DNA of 64,000 bases from Alloascoidea africana (taxonomy: Eukaryota; Ascomycota; Alloascoideomycetes; Alloascoideales; Alloascoideaceae). Location: NCBI GenBank assembly GCA_030581615.1, contig JAKTTT010000026.1, positions 62,001 through 126,000 of the forward strand. The letters run 5' to 3'. Made by a program: the position numbers and the translations under genes. Each line of letters begins with the position of its first letter. The first letter of the stretch is position 1. Positions 32,643-44,349 of the stretch are shown piece after piece. A model generated the notes under the pieces. That model did no database searches, had not been told where the DNA came from, and saw nothing but the letters and a program-made list of their open reading frames with translations.

Positions 32643-34127
32643 TTACTCTTCTTCACGATCATCACCATGCTTTCTCCTTTTCCTACCTTTGATGTGTCTA
32701 GAAGTAGCGTGCATCTCCTTCATTTGTCTCACGGCGGCCCGTTGTGCTTCAGAGACTCTCTCAATAAGCAACCCAACTGACTCTTTATCCACGGCGAATT
32801 CCTCCAATTTTCGACCCAGTGCATTCTCAACCATGAGAAACAAATCCAAGTCATACTGCGTCACAAGAGTAATTGCAATACCTGATCGGCCGGCACGAGC
32901 AGTTCTGCCAACTCTGTGGATATAAGACTTGGAATCGGTAGGAACATCGTAATTTAACACAAGGTCCACATGAGGAATATCAAGACCTCGCGAAGCAACG
33001 TCTGTTGCCACCAGAATAGAGCGAGAGCCAGATTTGAACTTATTCAAAGCTCCCAATCTTGCAGACTGAGAAAGCTGGCCATGTAGCGGGATTGCGCCGA
33101 ATCCAAGAAGCCGACAAAGAATAGCTATACGCTGAGTATCATTACAGGTTCGTGTGAACACGATTGTCGATTTCCCCACATACTCATTCAGCAAGTAAAT
33201 CAGATGAACATCTTTCTGTGCAAAAGGCTTGAAAACATAACTTTGAACAAGCGTTTTGACTGTTGTGTTCTCACTATCAACGGCAACTTTGACTGGATTT
33301 GATAATGATGCTCTTTGCAGCTTTGCGACTTTGCTTGTCATTGTTGCGGAAAACAAGTACGTATTTCGCTCACGGGGTATAACCTTGAGAATTTCATCAA
33401 TCATGGGCCCAAAATCCATATCCAATAGACGGTCCGCTTCATCCATTACAAGGTACTTTAACTTGCGGAGTGAAAACCCTTTAGTCGTTTGCAAATGATC
33501 CACCAGTCTTCCCGGAGTGGCCACCAAAATATGAGGGTTCTTTGCCAATGCCAAAGCTTGATCTACCTTATCCACACCTCCCACAAGGATTGTAACTCTG
33601 AGACCCATGGTAGACCCCAGTGCTTCAAACTGTTCACCAATTTGAAAAGCGAGCTCTCTAGTAGGCGACAGAACACAAGCAAAGAACGGTTGGGGAGCAT
33701 CCCACAATGCCTGGAGAATAGGTAACGCAAATGCAGCTGTCTTTCCCGACCCTGTTTGTGCCAGTCCGATAATGTCTCTGCCTTCAAGGCCATGAGGAAT
33801 CGCTTCTCTTTGAATGGGAGTAGGAGTTTTGAAGTTCAGCGCCTCTGCCGCTTCGCAAAGTTGAGGCAGTAATCCAAGAGAGGCAAACGTAGCCTCTGGT
33901 TCTGTGTCGTTTAACTCATTCGTTACTTCTTCGTCTTTTGTCGTATCTAATGGTTGTATCGATTCTGTTTCTTCATTGTGTGCTTCCACCTCCAGCTGTG
34001 ATTGTTCGTGAGCAGCTACCAATCGCTCCAGCTTTTGCTTCTTCTCCTTGATCCCATCGCTCTTGCCCTTGCTCTTTCTCTTTGTCTTCTTGATTCCGTC
34101 TTTGGATATCCTGTGTATCTTTGACAT
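32643..34127 (-). CDS. RRP3: DEAD-box RNA helicase Rrp3
   Basis: Nucleolar ATP-dependent RNA helicase needed for early 18S pre-rRNA cleavage. 494 residues from ATG 34127, no intron. Motifs in order: Q motif ([13 protein letters not shown]), [47 protein letters not shown] and [11 protein letters not shown]. The segment [30 protein letters not shown] is characteristic of the Rrp3 subfamily. The N-terminus is Lys-rich, as expected for a nucleolar protein. Divergent from DOT1 across 142 bases. Confidence 0.96.
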   Translation of the reverse strand: MSKIHRISKDGIKKTKRKSKGKSDGIKEKKQKLERLVAAHEQSQLEVEAHNEETESIQPLDTTKDEEVTNELNDTEPEATFASLGLLPQLCEAAEALNFKTPTPIQREAIPHGLEGRDIIGLAQTGSGKTAAFALPILQALWDAPQPFFACVLSPTRELAFQIGEQFEALGSTMGLRVTILVGGVDKVDQALALAKNPHILVATPGRLVDHLQTTKGFSLRKLKYLVMDEADRLLDMDFGPMIDEILKVIPRERNTYLFSATMTSKVAKLQRASLSNPVKVAVDSENTTVKTLVQSYVFKPFAQKDVHLIYLLNEYVGKSTIVFTRTCNDTQRIAILCRLLGFGAIPLHGQLSQSARLGALNKFKSGSRSILVATDVASRGLDIPHVDLVLNYDVPTDSKSYIHRVGRTARAGRSGIAITLVTQYDLDLFLMVENALGRKLEEFAVDKESVGLLIERVSEAQRAAVRQMKEMHATSRHIKGRKRRKHGDDREEE

Positions 34128-34192
34128 GCTGACAACTCTCCAAGTTTTTTTTTTTCAGTTAGAAGAGGAAAATAAAACTTTTTTTTGTGATC

Positions 34193-34209
34193 AGGTGTAC
34201 GGGTGTATT
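34193..34209 (+). promoter_or_regulatory. Rap1-like site between RRP3 and DOT1
   Basis: AGGTGTACGGGTGTATT contains TGTACGGGTG, an exact match to the Rap1 consensus. It lies 66 bases from the RRP3 ATG and 61 bases from the DOT1 ATG, inside their shared promoter. Confidence 0.55.
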
Positions 34210-34269
34210 GTCCTTGCACAGTGGGATGGCTTCTCTGTGTTGAAAGCACCTTCTAAATGCAAAAACACC

Positions 34270-36115
34270 ATGTTCTTCGCTAGACTTCGCGATCCGGGCC
34301 AAGACGCCTCGAAATCTCGTGCAAATCCGAATGGACCGAGGACGTTGCCCAAAAATCACGTCTCCATTTTTGCAAACAGAAAGAAGATTGAGCCTGCGGA
34401 GCACCTTGAGGGAACAGACAAACTTGCAACCCCAGCCCCATCCGATCCTCCCAATTCCTCAAGAGCAAGCTCTCAGTCTTCTGTCGATAATGACTCTTAT
34501 AAGATAAAAGAAAAGCTAGGAAATCTTAAGGGCACGCGACCGTCCCACAAGAACACAGTAAATAAGAAGTCAAGCCAACATAATTCTAGACATTCGACAA
34601 AAACAACAAAGCCACTTAAACCAAAGACAGAAAATGTAAAAAACAAAAAGAAGAAAAGAAGATACTCCGACACTTCATCTCTAGATAGCGATTATGACGA
34701 TTACATGCCGGTGAACAAATCAAAGAAAAAGCCCGTTCTTGATGCGGCTGCGGGTTCAAACGCTACAAGGAAAAATGGAATACTGACACCTTCAGAGACG
34801 CAGGTGCCCACTCCCCCAGTGGAGGAATCCCTTTTGATGGAAAGACGCGATTTTTTGATTGATGAGTTGAAAAATGGCAATAGTGAGAATAGCGAACTTC
34901 CAGATCCAACCGTGGAGATTATTCACGCGACTCATCTGTTCGCTGAGGATGAGAGTAAACAGGGATACCTTCCATGTAAGATAAACTCCTCAGACATGCT
35001 TTATTGTTTTAACTCTACTTTTTGTCGTCTAACCAGTTTTTCTAGGCTTTGAGAATGATGACGAGACGATAACCATTGCGCTACAATCAGTAGCACTGGA
35101 CTTTAGAGAAGAATATTTAATGATGAGCTGTAAATCAGCAGCTGCAGAACAATTTGAACCTTTTGCAGAAATTTCAAGGACAATGGAGATGGTTTCGACG
35201 TATTTTGTCCCTGACCACTTGAAGAAAAATATTCAAGATGAAGAGCTTGGCGATTGTATCATGCGAAGGATGACAAGAGCCATGAAAAACAAGGAATCAC
35301 AAAGTTTTGTAAAGGCGATAGAGGAATACAATGCCTTGATTAATGATGTTCAAAATCAGGGATTGATCTCGGAAACTTTGAAACAGTTTAAGCGCATACC
35401 TATCGGTATTGTCATGGAGATATTGACGCAAGTCTATTCTCGAACAGTGTCTCCAAGAATCCGTGAGTTGAGAGATTACAAAGCCTTTTCGAATAACGTT
35501 TATGGAGAACTTTTACCATCATTTGTATCTCATCTTTTCAAAGAGGTAAATTTAAAGCCAACCTCTGTTTTTCTAGACCTTGGATCTGGTGTCGGAAACT
35601 GCGTGATTCAGGCTGCACTGGAAATTGGATGCGAAAGCTGGGGTTGCGAAATGATGCCAGTGGCTTCTTCTCTTGCTTTCCAGCAGCAAAAAGAAATGGA
35701 AAATCGAGCCCGACTTTACGGCTTTAAAGTTGGCAAAATCAACCTTTTAGCAGAGAATTTTGTCTCAAATCCCACTGTTCAAAACGTCGTAAGGAGAGCA
35801 GATTTCATCCTTTGCAACAACTATGCGTTTGATGCCGAACTGAATGGTCATTTAATAGACATGTTTTTGGACCTAGAAGATGGTACAAAAATTGTCTCTC
35901 TCAAATCTTTCGTTCCCGCAAATCACACAATCAATGAACACAATATAGAGTCACCTTTGAATCTGCTCCGCATTGAAGAGCGCGAATTTTTCAGTGGCAG
36001 TGTCAGTTGGACTGGCGCTCCAGGAAAGTATTATATCTCTACTGTTGATAGAAGTAGAATAAAAGCTTTTTTGGAGCTTAGCCAGACCAGAACAAGAAGA
36101 ACTAGACGATCGTGA
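34270..36115 (+). CDS. DOT1: Histone H3-K79 methyltransferase Dot1
   Basis: SAM-dependent enzyme that methylates lysine 79 in the H3 core; linked to silencing boundaries and the DNA damage checkpoint. Two exons: 34270-34975 and 35046-36115, 591 residues. The N-terminal half is basic and disordered, with Lys-rich tracts (KNKKKKRRYS) that should bind nucleosomes. The catalytic half has GFENDDETI, then FLDLGSGVGNCVIQAAL (motif I, about residue 412), the acidic GCEM site, and NNYAFDAELN (about 492). The intron (34976-35045) has GTAAGA; an earlier CCAG would lead into a stop, so the TCTAG at 35041-35045 is used. The start is the first ATG in frame giving a typical hydrophilic N-terminus. Confidence 0.96.
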
Positions 36116-36252
36116 ATGAAAAAACCTTCTTAAATACTGGTTGTCTTGTATACCTGGACTTTGGTATACAATGAACTTATATAATATTGTACTTGATATA
36201 CCCCTTCATAAAAGTAATAATGAATTTGGCGAAAACATTGGACTCAGAAACT

Positions 36253-37909
36253 TTATGCTCTAAATAACTGTCTTTTCTTTTCATTCCGCTTTTTCAAAGG
36301 GCTTATCTCTTTTGACTGCCATTTTCCACGAACTCCCAAGTTCATAATCTTCCTATTAGAAAGCTGTAATGCATTAGAAGTTGGTGTGTCTAAGGCTCCA
36401 GAATCATCACCCGTTGTCAGAACAGAGAGTGTTCCATTTTCAGACCTTGACGTTTTTCTTTTCTTATGTTGTCTGCTTTTTGTAGACATCTCGTCTTTAT
36501 AAATCTGATAGGAATCTGTACGCTTAGGGTTTCTGTCAAAAATTGAACTTCTGCGGTTTCTTTCTATGTTTTTACAATCATGATCACTATCTTCCCTGTC
36601 CAGTTTTAGCTCGCTCATCCTGTCTCCGAGTAAAAAACTTTCTGGAGCTGGAGCACGTTTCTTCTTTGACTTCCCGCCTGAAGATGAAGAAGTGTAAAGG
36701 ACAGGGCTTTCTTCGATACCATGAGATGTTTTCAGTTTTGATACACTTTTTAATGGCTTTTTGTTGGTACAAGTATAAGACCTGTGCCTCATGATTTCCT
36801 TGCCTTTGGCAGAATGTTTTCGTCGTAAGTCCATATTGGGAGACTCTACAACTTGAATGGATGCTTTGTTCTTCCCATTATTGACAGAGATTCGCGGCTC
36901 TTCGTCTATCGACTCCTGTTTTCGTTTTTTAATAAAAGGATGCATGCTTGTCAAAAAGGTGGTGGTGGATGAGCTCTTAGATAATGTGCTTTTGTTCTTT
37001 TGGAATTTCAGACTTTTCTGTTTCGCTTCTAGCTCTGTGGTGAAAGAGAGGAATTCTTTTTCAACATTTCTAGTCACACTTGCAACGTTCTCCTCTGCTT
37101 TCGTTTTCCCTTTCTCTAGATTTAAGCGCGTTCTCAGCTTCTCGATTTTGTTCTCATACACATCCTTCGTCACTGCCATTTCTTGTTTAAGTAAATGAAT
37201 CTCAGATGTAAAAGCTTTTCCTAGTTTTTCTTGTTTTAATAATTGGTCTTTTAACTCTTCGATTTCCCTTTGAAAATGCATTTCTCTTTCCGAGGATTCC
37301 GATTTGATTTTTCGATTTTTCGCTTCACACATCTTGATCTTGAAATCTAACTTTTCAGACATTTGCATCAGTTGTCTCTCCAGTTCCTTATTCTCAGCTT
37401 TAGCATCTTGCCTCTCCTCTTTAATGGTGTTGTAACTGCTCATTAGCGCTTCCCATTTCAACAACCAGGATGACTGTTCTGATTGCAGTTCCGTGACCTC
37501 TTCCTATTATCTCACAGATTAGCGTCACTGCCCGACAACCAAAAGATTGGACAGGCCATATATTTACCTTTAATGTTTGAACCTGCCTGTTATGTTCGTT
37601 TTCTTTCTCCCTTGCCATTGTAAGATCCATTGACATCTTCTCAATCTCTTTTTCTAGCTTGTTACTCTTCAAGTCAGCCAGCCGGCGATCCTCTTCCCAC
37701 TTTTCTGTAATTTGAATAACTTTTAGTAGGTTGGCTTGTTGAAAGTCTTGCTTCTCCAGAGTCTCCGTTACCAGTACACTCTCATGGTACGCACTATACT
37801 GGTTCAGCAGCAATAATAAGCTAGTATCGTCATAATCTATGTTTCCCTGACCATCATCACTGTGTAATACTATCGAAACGTTGGATTCGTTCTCTAACGA
37901 TGCCTCCAT
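36253..37909 (-). CDS. Coiled-coil protein with basic C-terminus, unrecognised
   Basis: Two exons, 37909-37568 and 37503-36253, give 530 residues; the 64-nt intron has GTAAAT, a GCTAAT branch and AATAG. Residues 1-40 are acidic. From about 55 to 230 there is an almost unbroken heptad-rich coiled coil, continuous across the splice (NRQVQTLK joins EEVTELQ). The C-terminal half is basic and Ser/Thr-rich, with likely nuclear localisation signals (KKKRAPAP, KKRKTS). It ends in NLGVRGKWQSKE followed by basic residues. This layout resembles spindle-pole, kinetochore or meiotic chromosome proteins, but no family motif is recognised, so no function is assigned. Confidence 0.8.
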
Positions 37910-38200
37910 CCAGTTACCATCTACTAAACTCTTCTAGTTGATCTATGTGTTCAGCACTTAATCCGGACAACACGTGATACGAAGATGTATTACTCTTTCT
38001 TCTACGCCCATACACCCCTCATTTCTTGTTACACCCATACACCCATATAGGAGATCAACAGCATTATGTAAGTGATGAGTAGTAGATTGTCACATGACTT
38101 TCAAATTACAGCCTCCTACTTCTAGTCTAAAATGTGTGTTTACACAAATGAGAACCGAAATGCTTAAAGTGCGATATCAATTACCTTGCTTTACAAAATT
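37910..38200. promoter_or_regulatory. Promoter of the coiled-coil gene with paired Rap1-like sites
   Basis: ACGCCCATACACCCC (38004-38018) and ACACCCATACACCCA (38031-38045) lie 95-135 bases upstream of the start. The second is an exact match to the Rap1 consensus; the first has one mismatch. Confidence 0.55.
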
Positions 38201-39328
38201 TCAATCCTGATCCAGGCTATACCAATATTCGGTGGGCTTGGAAGCCGGAACGCCAATGCTAACGTTCGCTTTGCTTTGGTGGAGGTTCACAATGATCGTA
38301 TAAATTGTCTCGCTCGCTTCCCAAACAATGTTTGGGTCTCCATCTCTACTAATAGACTCTGGACTATTTTCAGTGTCGCTCAGTCGCTCTCTAAAGCTTT
38401 CGATGGTTGCAGGTGCTTTTTCAGTGAGTACATTCACTCGTTTAAGTCTAATGTAAGAGTTCCGGGACGGGTAGTCGTCGAATGGCTTGTAAGGATGGAG
38501 CAAGTGATTTGTATGTGTTATGAACAGGTCTCCTAGTTTGTTCTTGATGGGCTGAATAACAAAATTCCCAACTGGCGTGGCTTCAACATTGAGAATTTTG
38601 GTCTTGTCTGCAACCAAGAGGCTAACGCTACTTGCAACACCATGTTCTTCCAGTGTGGATATCAGATCATCCGCAGAATGCTGTTCCAGCGCCTTTCTTA
38701 CCGCAATTTGAATGGGCCATTTTTCAAAATTTGTGGTTGTATGCCTAATCGCGTTCTGGCAGAGAGATAGTCCGCTGGTGTTGAAGCCTTGCTTCCCCAC
38801 AATTCCGGCCTCTGTAATCATAAAAAACCTCGGTTTATTTGTATTGGGCTGGGAAATGTCGAGCGCCACAATGTTATTACGCTGTAAGGTTATCCAATCC
38901 CAGTTTTGCCCAATTATTACTTCTCCCGTTTCATGATTGATCTGAGCGATGCTAGTACAACCATCAGGCATCTCGCCCGCCAAGATGATTTCGGACCTGA
39001 TATTCAGGGCCAAAATGTCCAACAAGTCCACATCTGGTTCGGAAATGCCATCCGCAATGCCATTAATCTCTTCTAATATTTCAGGATACGTCCTCTTTAA
39101 CAACGGAATGAAGTCAGAAGCTTTTTCGCGCGCTGTTGGCCATGAGATCTTGTAATGTTTTTCAAAGATAGTGTGGTAGTGGGAGATGGAAGAGAGTATT
39201 TGCTTCTTTGCGTAATGCCCGTACGCGTAGCCAATTTCCGAAGAAGTTCCAGAAATCTTTATGAATGGTACGTGTGTCCCAAAAAAGTACTCAGGATCAG
39301 CTACAGGAGGTTCCCTTGGTATAGTCAT
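38201..39328 (-). CDS. Peptidase C45 / acyl-CoA:6-APA acyltransferase-like hydrolase
   Basis: Member of the N-terminal-nucleophile (Ntn) family that includes fungal isopenicillin N acyltransferase (penDE) and related acyl hydrolases. 375 residues, no intron. The precursor should cleave itself before Cys124 in PDGCTSIA, exposing the catalytic cysteine; the following GQNWDW matches the family. The N-terminal part has the usual GxxxEIGYAYGHYAKKQI helix. In yeasts the substrate is unknown; an amide- or peptide-linked acyl group is likely, and penicillin synthesis is not implied. It lies between the coiled-coil gene and a YCII gene, all on the minus strand. Confidence 0.88.
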   Translation of the reverse strand: MTIPREPPVADPEYFFGTHVPFIKISGTSSEIGYAYGHYAKKQILSSISHYHTIFEKHYKISWPTAREKASDFIPLLKRTYPEILEEINGIADGISEPDVDLLDILALNIRSEIILAGEMPDGCTSIAQINHETGEVIIGQNWDWITLQRNNIVALDISQPNTNKPRFFMITEAGIVGKQGFNTSGLSLCQNAIRHTTTNFEKWPIQIAVRKALEQHSADDLISTLEEHGVASSVSLLVADKTKILNVEATPVGNFVIQPIKNKLGDLFITHTNHLLHPYKPFDDYPSRNSYIRLKRVNVLTEKAPATIESFRERLSDTENSPESISRDGDPNIVWEASETIYTIIVNLHQSKANVSIGVPASKPTEYWYSLDQD

Positions 39329-39512
39329 TTGGTGATCTTAGTAGGTGAGTATAGAGAGAGAGAAAAGAAGCGGCCCAGTTTTCGATGGATCTAATTACTT
39401 TTTAGGTTTCGTAATTATTTATCTAGATATCGTAATATCACTTTCTGGGAATACGTAATAGCTTAGCAAGAGATTAGATCATCCAGTATACTAATATGAT
39501 TCCGTCTTGGGC

Positions 39513-40046
39513 TTAGAGTTTTCGTTCAATGCTGATAGCGGGGATATACTACAACGATCAATTTGTTAGTACTTGCCCACATATATGGTTGAGACAACTG
39601 ACACTGACAGGGAATATTTGTGCGTTTTCAATGTCCCAAACCCCATGTTTATAGTAGATATCCCTTTTGAGAACCTCAATAGCCTCCTCTTTTGTATCTG
39701 CAACGACACTCAAGACTGACCCGTTTAAATCTAGCCCTTCTCCTGGAGATGGGTGCTTTGTGAGAAGACCTCCTATAGGTCTGTCGTTAGATTTCTTGTT
39801 AATTGTTTTAAGAATGGTTATCATACCTCCAAACGTCAAAATCCCTTTATCTACGATCTCGGGAAGGTTGTCAAAGTGAGTTTTTCGAACTTCCATTCTT
39901 TTGGAAAGCTTTCCATGGGGACAAAGTTGAAGGTGGAAGTAATCCAACAGTTAAAATCACACCCTAATCAATATTGCCTGGCGCCACCAGTCTGAACTTA
40001 CGACATTGGGATAGTCGGGAATCACCACTAGATATTCTCTTGTCAT
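39513..40046 (-). CDS. YCII-domain protein
   Basis: Small cytosolic protein of the YciI-like fold (dimeric alpha-beta barrel), role unknown in fungi. Exon 1 (40046-40002) encodes MTREYLVVIPDYPNV; a 93-nt intron with a GTAAGT donor follows. Exon 2 starts at 39908 with LSKRMEVRKTHFDNL and holds GPxxxHPSPGEG-like residues, NGSVLSVVAD and YKHGVWDIENAQIFP. Left unspliced, the frame stops at 39558. A second intron (39608-39549) with a perfect TACTAAC branch and TTGTAG lets the protein end in YIPAISIERKL, which fits the usual family ending (PF-x-x-A-x-R-K-x-L) better, though its donor (GTCAGT) is weak. Length about 124 residues spliced. Confidence 0.8.
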
Positions 40047-40185
40047 TGCTCTGAGTGTCAACTTTTGATGATAGGCAGTTTTTTAAGTAGAAAACCCATT
40101 CCAAGGTATATGAGTCATGATTTATATTCTTTTTGACGTCACTCAACTAATGCGCCAGCTATTCCCATTAAGTAAAATTCTATAT

Positions 40186-41039
40186 TTATTCCTGTGGGCT
40201 TTGGTCCACAAAGATAGTTTTCTCCAGGTTCTCTGGATCTAACCCACTCCAAGAGTTCAGCTTAGTAGGCAAAGCTTCAGGCGCCAAATCTGGATAACTG
40301 CTCTGGATTGCCTCGAAAACTTTGTTAGCCATGATTTGATAGGCCTTGCTTGTGTAGTGCACTCCATCCCAAAGCAGTTCCTCAATGCCCGAAAGGCCCT
40401 CTTCGCCTTCTTTCCAGCCCCCATACTCCAGAAATGGTGGTTGCAAGTCTACAAACGGCGCTTCATACCGCTCTGCTACAGATTTGATCGCATCTGCGAA
40501 AAGTCGATGTCTCGCGTTTGAATGTGCCCACTCTGGTGGGTCTCGGCCGTCAATGGCCTTGGACCAGATATCCTCATCGTGCAAGGCCGGTCCTATCAGC
40601 AAAGGTCTTACTCCGAAGGAAAGACAGGTTGATACCATCTCATTGATGTTCTTTGTGAATCTATCCAACGGAACCGATTGTGGTCCTGCCAAGCCAGAGT
40701 CATTCGAACCCCAGCAAATGATCTATCACTAATTAGCATATTTGAAGAGACCCATTGCGAACCGCCACTGATACCTACGACCAATTTGACAGCAGAACTC
40801 TGATTATGTTCCGCTTGGAGTATCCGTGGGAGAATCAGTTTCCCGGAATCCGTATTGTACCCGGTATATCCACGGAACAAAACGTCAACCTTTCTCATAT
40901 ATGCGTCCTGAAGCAGCGATCCGAAGCCAGGTCCTCCGCGATTAGACTGGCATGAGTATTGCGTGAGCGAGTCTCCAAATACGATAATCTTATCGTAAAC
41001 GAGCGGAGGACACGGGGGCATTACAGTAGGTTTGTACAT
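40186..41039 (-). CDS. IAH1: Isoamyl-acetate esterase, GDSL/SGNH family
   Basis: Hydrolyses short-chain acetate esters. Two exons, 41039-40779 and 40722-40186, 265 residues. Block I is VFGDSLTQ with the nucleophile serine near residue 24. Block III is restored by splicing (LVIICWGSNDSGLAGPQSVPLDRF), where the unspliced frame would break it. Block V, WDGVHYTSKAY near residue 204, holds the catalytic Asp and His. The 56-nt intron (40723-40778) has GTAGGT and ends GATAG. The first ATG (41039) is used; ATG 41021 is possible. Confidence 0.93.
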
Positions 41040-41824
41040 GACTGGTTGATGTAGCTCCTATCTGAACTTTGTGAGTAGAAGAAAACAGCAAAGGTGGATT
41101 GAGTTTTGAAGCCAAAAAACACAAAAACTAGATCAACCAGCGATCGAGATCGACAAACCGTGGCACACTCAGCTCCTCCAATTAGTACCAGAGGTCTCCA
41201 CTCCATCGTGACGATGAACTTTATCAACCAACCGTATAGAGCAAGCATCAAGGGGAAACTCTTAGTGGCCCTCCACCACCAGTTGATCAGATCAGGAAAC
41301 TAGCTTCATGGAATGCTTTGTGGCTCATTTGCTGGAATGTGAACAAAAAGGTACATGCATTTTTAGTAAGGAAACAGCAGAAGAGTAACAGCCACAATAC
41401 ATTTTGGAAAACGCAGGACCAAAAGAAAGTGGAGGAGAATTGTCTCAACCCGTTGGAAAGCACAAAACGGGTTGAGAAACCGAAACCCAGTGCAGCCAGC
41501 TCAGCCGGATCAATCTGATTCAGCTGAATACAGCATTGTCTCACCTGTTTGCTGAAAGGCACCGTGGTCTGGGGCGAGAGGTTAAATGGCTGAACGCATC
41601 CAAATTCTAGTTTTCCAACACGCTCTGCTTTCTCTCCCACACCAGAATGGCCGAGCTCTTTTAGGTTCCTGGAGATCATTTAAGTCGGCAGATCCGCCAT
41701 CATCGTGATCGTCAACGGAGGAGGCTGAAATTTCCAGGATCCTGTAATTGGCGTTGCGTGTACCGGGCAGTTCTCTCAAGTGACCTATTGTTGCAACCTG
41801 AACCTGGGTATAAATGCTGCGGAA
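41040..41824. other. Divergent promoter region IAH1/chitinase
   Basis: About 785 bases. Frames on both strands (up to 130 codons antisense) lack motifs. It contains a hairpin (41443-41477) and a TATAAA at about 41810, so close to the chitinase ATG that transcription may begin near or after it. Confidence 0.5.
41443..41477. repeat. Perfect 11-bp inverted repeat (hairpin)
   Basis: TCTCAACCCGT (41443-41453) and ACGGGTTGAGA (41467-41477) are exact reverse complements around a 13-base loop, about 350 bases upstream of the chitinase start. Confidence 0.9.
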
Positions 41825-43369
41825 ATGATGCGGTTCCTCTCTTCTCACTCATTCAAGTCCATAGTAAGCCTGTGGCTAACACTCAACATGGTCTTCCATT
41901 TTGCTCACTCTTTGGTCCATCGTCATGGAGCACATCCCAAACTGCCTAGCCCCATCGTCCCTAGAGACGTAAATTCCGGCTTCAAATCAATTGCTTATTT
42001 TTGCAAGTATGTTTTTTTTTGTGCCATCTCGGCGCCTACCGGTATCAATCATGGGCAAACGGCGCTAATTCTAACAACGCATGCACAATAGCTGGGCTAT
42101 CTATGGAAGAAACTACAAACCGACAGAGGTTCCTGTTGAGTATCTTTCGCACATTCTCTATGCCTTCTGTAAAGTCGATGGCGAGACTGGAGAGGTTCAA
42201 CTAAGTGACACCTGGGCCGACACAGACATTGTTCTTGACAACGATCCAGGTGCTGAATTGAAAGGCTGTTTTGGATCCCTTTATAATATCAAGAAAAAGA
42301 ACCGACATGTGAAACTCCTCTTGTCAATTGGTGGTTGGACATTTTCTCCTGAAATGGCCACAGGTTGCGACACAGCCGCGAAAAGGGCCAACTTTGCCAA
42401 GAGTGCTGTTAAGCTGGTCTCTGATCTCGGATTGGACGGTATCGATATAGATTGGGAATATCCCAACACACCCGAGAAGGCTGCGCAAATTGTTGACCTT
42501 CTTGCCAAAGTTAGAGCTGAATTGGACGTGTTTGCCCTATCTGTTGGTGCTCCTTGTAAGCAGTTTTCGCTTTCGGTTGCAGCTCCAGCAGGCCCGGACA
42601 AGATAGAACAGCTGGATATAAAGGGAATGGATAAATATTTGTCCTTTTGGGATATCATGTGTTATGATCTGGCTGGTTCATGGAGCTCTGTTGTTGGTGA
42701 AATGGGGAATCTGTTCCAATCCAGAGACCCTACCAATGATTTGTCAGGAGATGCTGCAATTCAAGCCTATCTCAAGGCTGGTGTATCTCCAAAAAAGATA
42801 GTTTTGGGAATGCCTGCCTATGGTAAGTTTGAGAGTTTTTGAGATGCTTCGCGACTTAAGACTTAAGACTAATTCTCTGTTCAAGGTCGCGCATTTGCAA
42901 ACACTGATGGCAAGATTGGTTCCCCTTTCAAGGGAATTGGAGGTGGATCATTCGAGAGCGGTGTTTGGGACTATAAAGCATTGCCGTTAAATGGCACTAC
43001 TGAACAATACGATGATTCAGCTGTGGCAGCCAGTTGCTATGATGCAAACCAACAAGTTTTCGTTTCATATGATAATGAACAATGCGCGGTTCGCAAAGCA
43101 GTAAGTGCATGCTTTTGTAGAATGCCGGATTTATCATCATACTAACTGTCGCCTTTTTTTCTTTATAGCAATACGTTAAGGAGAGAAGTCTCGGAGGCGG
43201 CATGTGGTGGGAAACCAGTAGTGATTATCCCGTTGGTGACCCCAAGTCTCTAATTAAGAGTTTTGTGGATTCCCCATCCGTTAACGGAGCTGCAAACCTT
43301 GATGCCTCCGACAATTGGCTATACTATCCTTATAGCAAATATAAGAATGTCAGAGAGGGTTTGCACTAA
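41825..43369 (+). CDS. CTS2: GH18 chitinase, Cts2/Chi42-like
   Basis: Secreted or wall-associated chitinase. Four exons: 41825-42006, 42092-42822, 42886-43100 and 43169-43369, 442 residues. The first splice restores SIAYFCNWAIYGRNYKP. SIGGWTFS is the first GH18 signature, and DGIDIDWEY (about 176-184) carries the DxxDxDxE catalytic motif with the proton-donor Glu. The rest of the barrel (MCYDLAGSW, GMPAYGRAF, GGGMWWETSSD) is complete. The N-terminus has a hydrophobic segment (IVSLWLTLNMVFHFAHS) suited to a signal peptide or anchor. There is no chitin-binding module. The sequence resembles filamentous-fungus Chi42 enzymes and yeast Cts2 rather than the Ser/Thr-rich Cts1. An in-frame ATG at 41888 is an alternative start. 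Confidence 0.93.
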
Positions 43370-44349
43370 AAAGCATTTGATGTTGCACATGGTTTTACTT
43401 TCATTATTGGTTGATATTCTTCCAGTGGTGTACATTCGTTTATCAATTGTACCAATTGATTTCTCTAATTAGGTTTCTAAAAAAAATATCAGATTTAATA
43501 TGACTTGAGAACTTATTGTAAATCTGTCCAGTAAGAGACGTTAACCGAGTAATTTTCTTTATTTTGAACTGCCTCCATTACTCCAGATTCTTAAAAGTTG
43601 ATCCTGTTTTTGCTTGATCGGTGTTTTTGTTTAGGTCGTAGTTAACCCTGCAAACTTACACCATATCAAAAGTACAAGACAGGCATCAGCTCGTGAAATG
43701 CTGAAATGTTTAATTGACGAAAACGCTATTGGGGAAAGGGCACCCAAAATATAGCACTACTTTTTGATACAAGTATGCTCTATATGAATTCTGAATCTCT
43801 TGTGTTGTTTTACTATAAGAACCTAAGTAACCAGAAATAAACAGCGATATCTCTTCCTAATGAGCCAAGGAAATATAGACTGCTTCTAACGAAAAAAATC
43901 AGTGCATCTACTTTGGGAGAAAGATATTTCATTTACCTAAAGCCAGGCCCATACACGAATGATGGTCTTATACACCCTTTTCTTGTTTTTTAGATAGAGA
44001 GAATCCCATGAAGGAAACACCAAAGTCATCTAGGTTCTCATTTTCTCTCGGGTAAAGATAGAGGTAGAGGTGAATGTGGCATTACTCAAGTTCTGCAAAT
44101 CACATACCAAGCAGAAAACAACGAAGAGCCTGAGAGAGCACACTGGGACAAAGATCCGCATAACAGGTCTTTTCTTTACGTTTTGGGATCATGATTCATG
44201 GTCTTCATTTGTGATATCAACGAGCGTAGATAAGGGCACGCACGAAGTATCCAGCACAGAAGCGCACTACAGGGAAAAGCAGAAGCAAGGTGGACCGTCA
44301 GGGACAGACAACAGAAACAGAGTTAGGTTCAAGAGCATCACATCGCATC
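43370..44349. other. Intergenic between chitinase and SR-protein gene
   Basis: About 980 bases. A frame at 44070-44456 (128 codons, non-ATG start) has no motif and overlaps the SR gene in another frame. Nothing else recognised. Confidence 0.45.

Noticed and set aside
41287-41679. 130-codon minus-strand frame between IAH1 and the chitinase
   Set aside because: No family motif, odd Phe/Cys-rich composition, and it contains the hairpin; most likely chance.
38201-43369. Possible secondary-metabolite gene cluster (C45 acyltransferase-like, YCII, esterase, chitinase)
   Set aside because: No synthase, transporter or pathway regulator is present, and the esterase and chitinase are ordinary yeast genes; adjacency alone is not enough.
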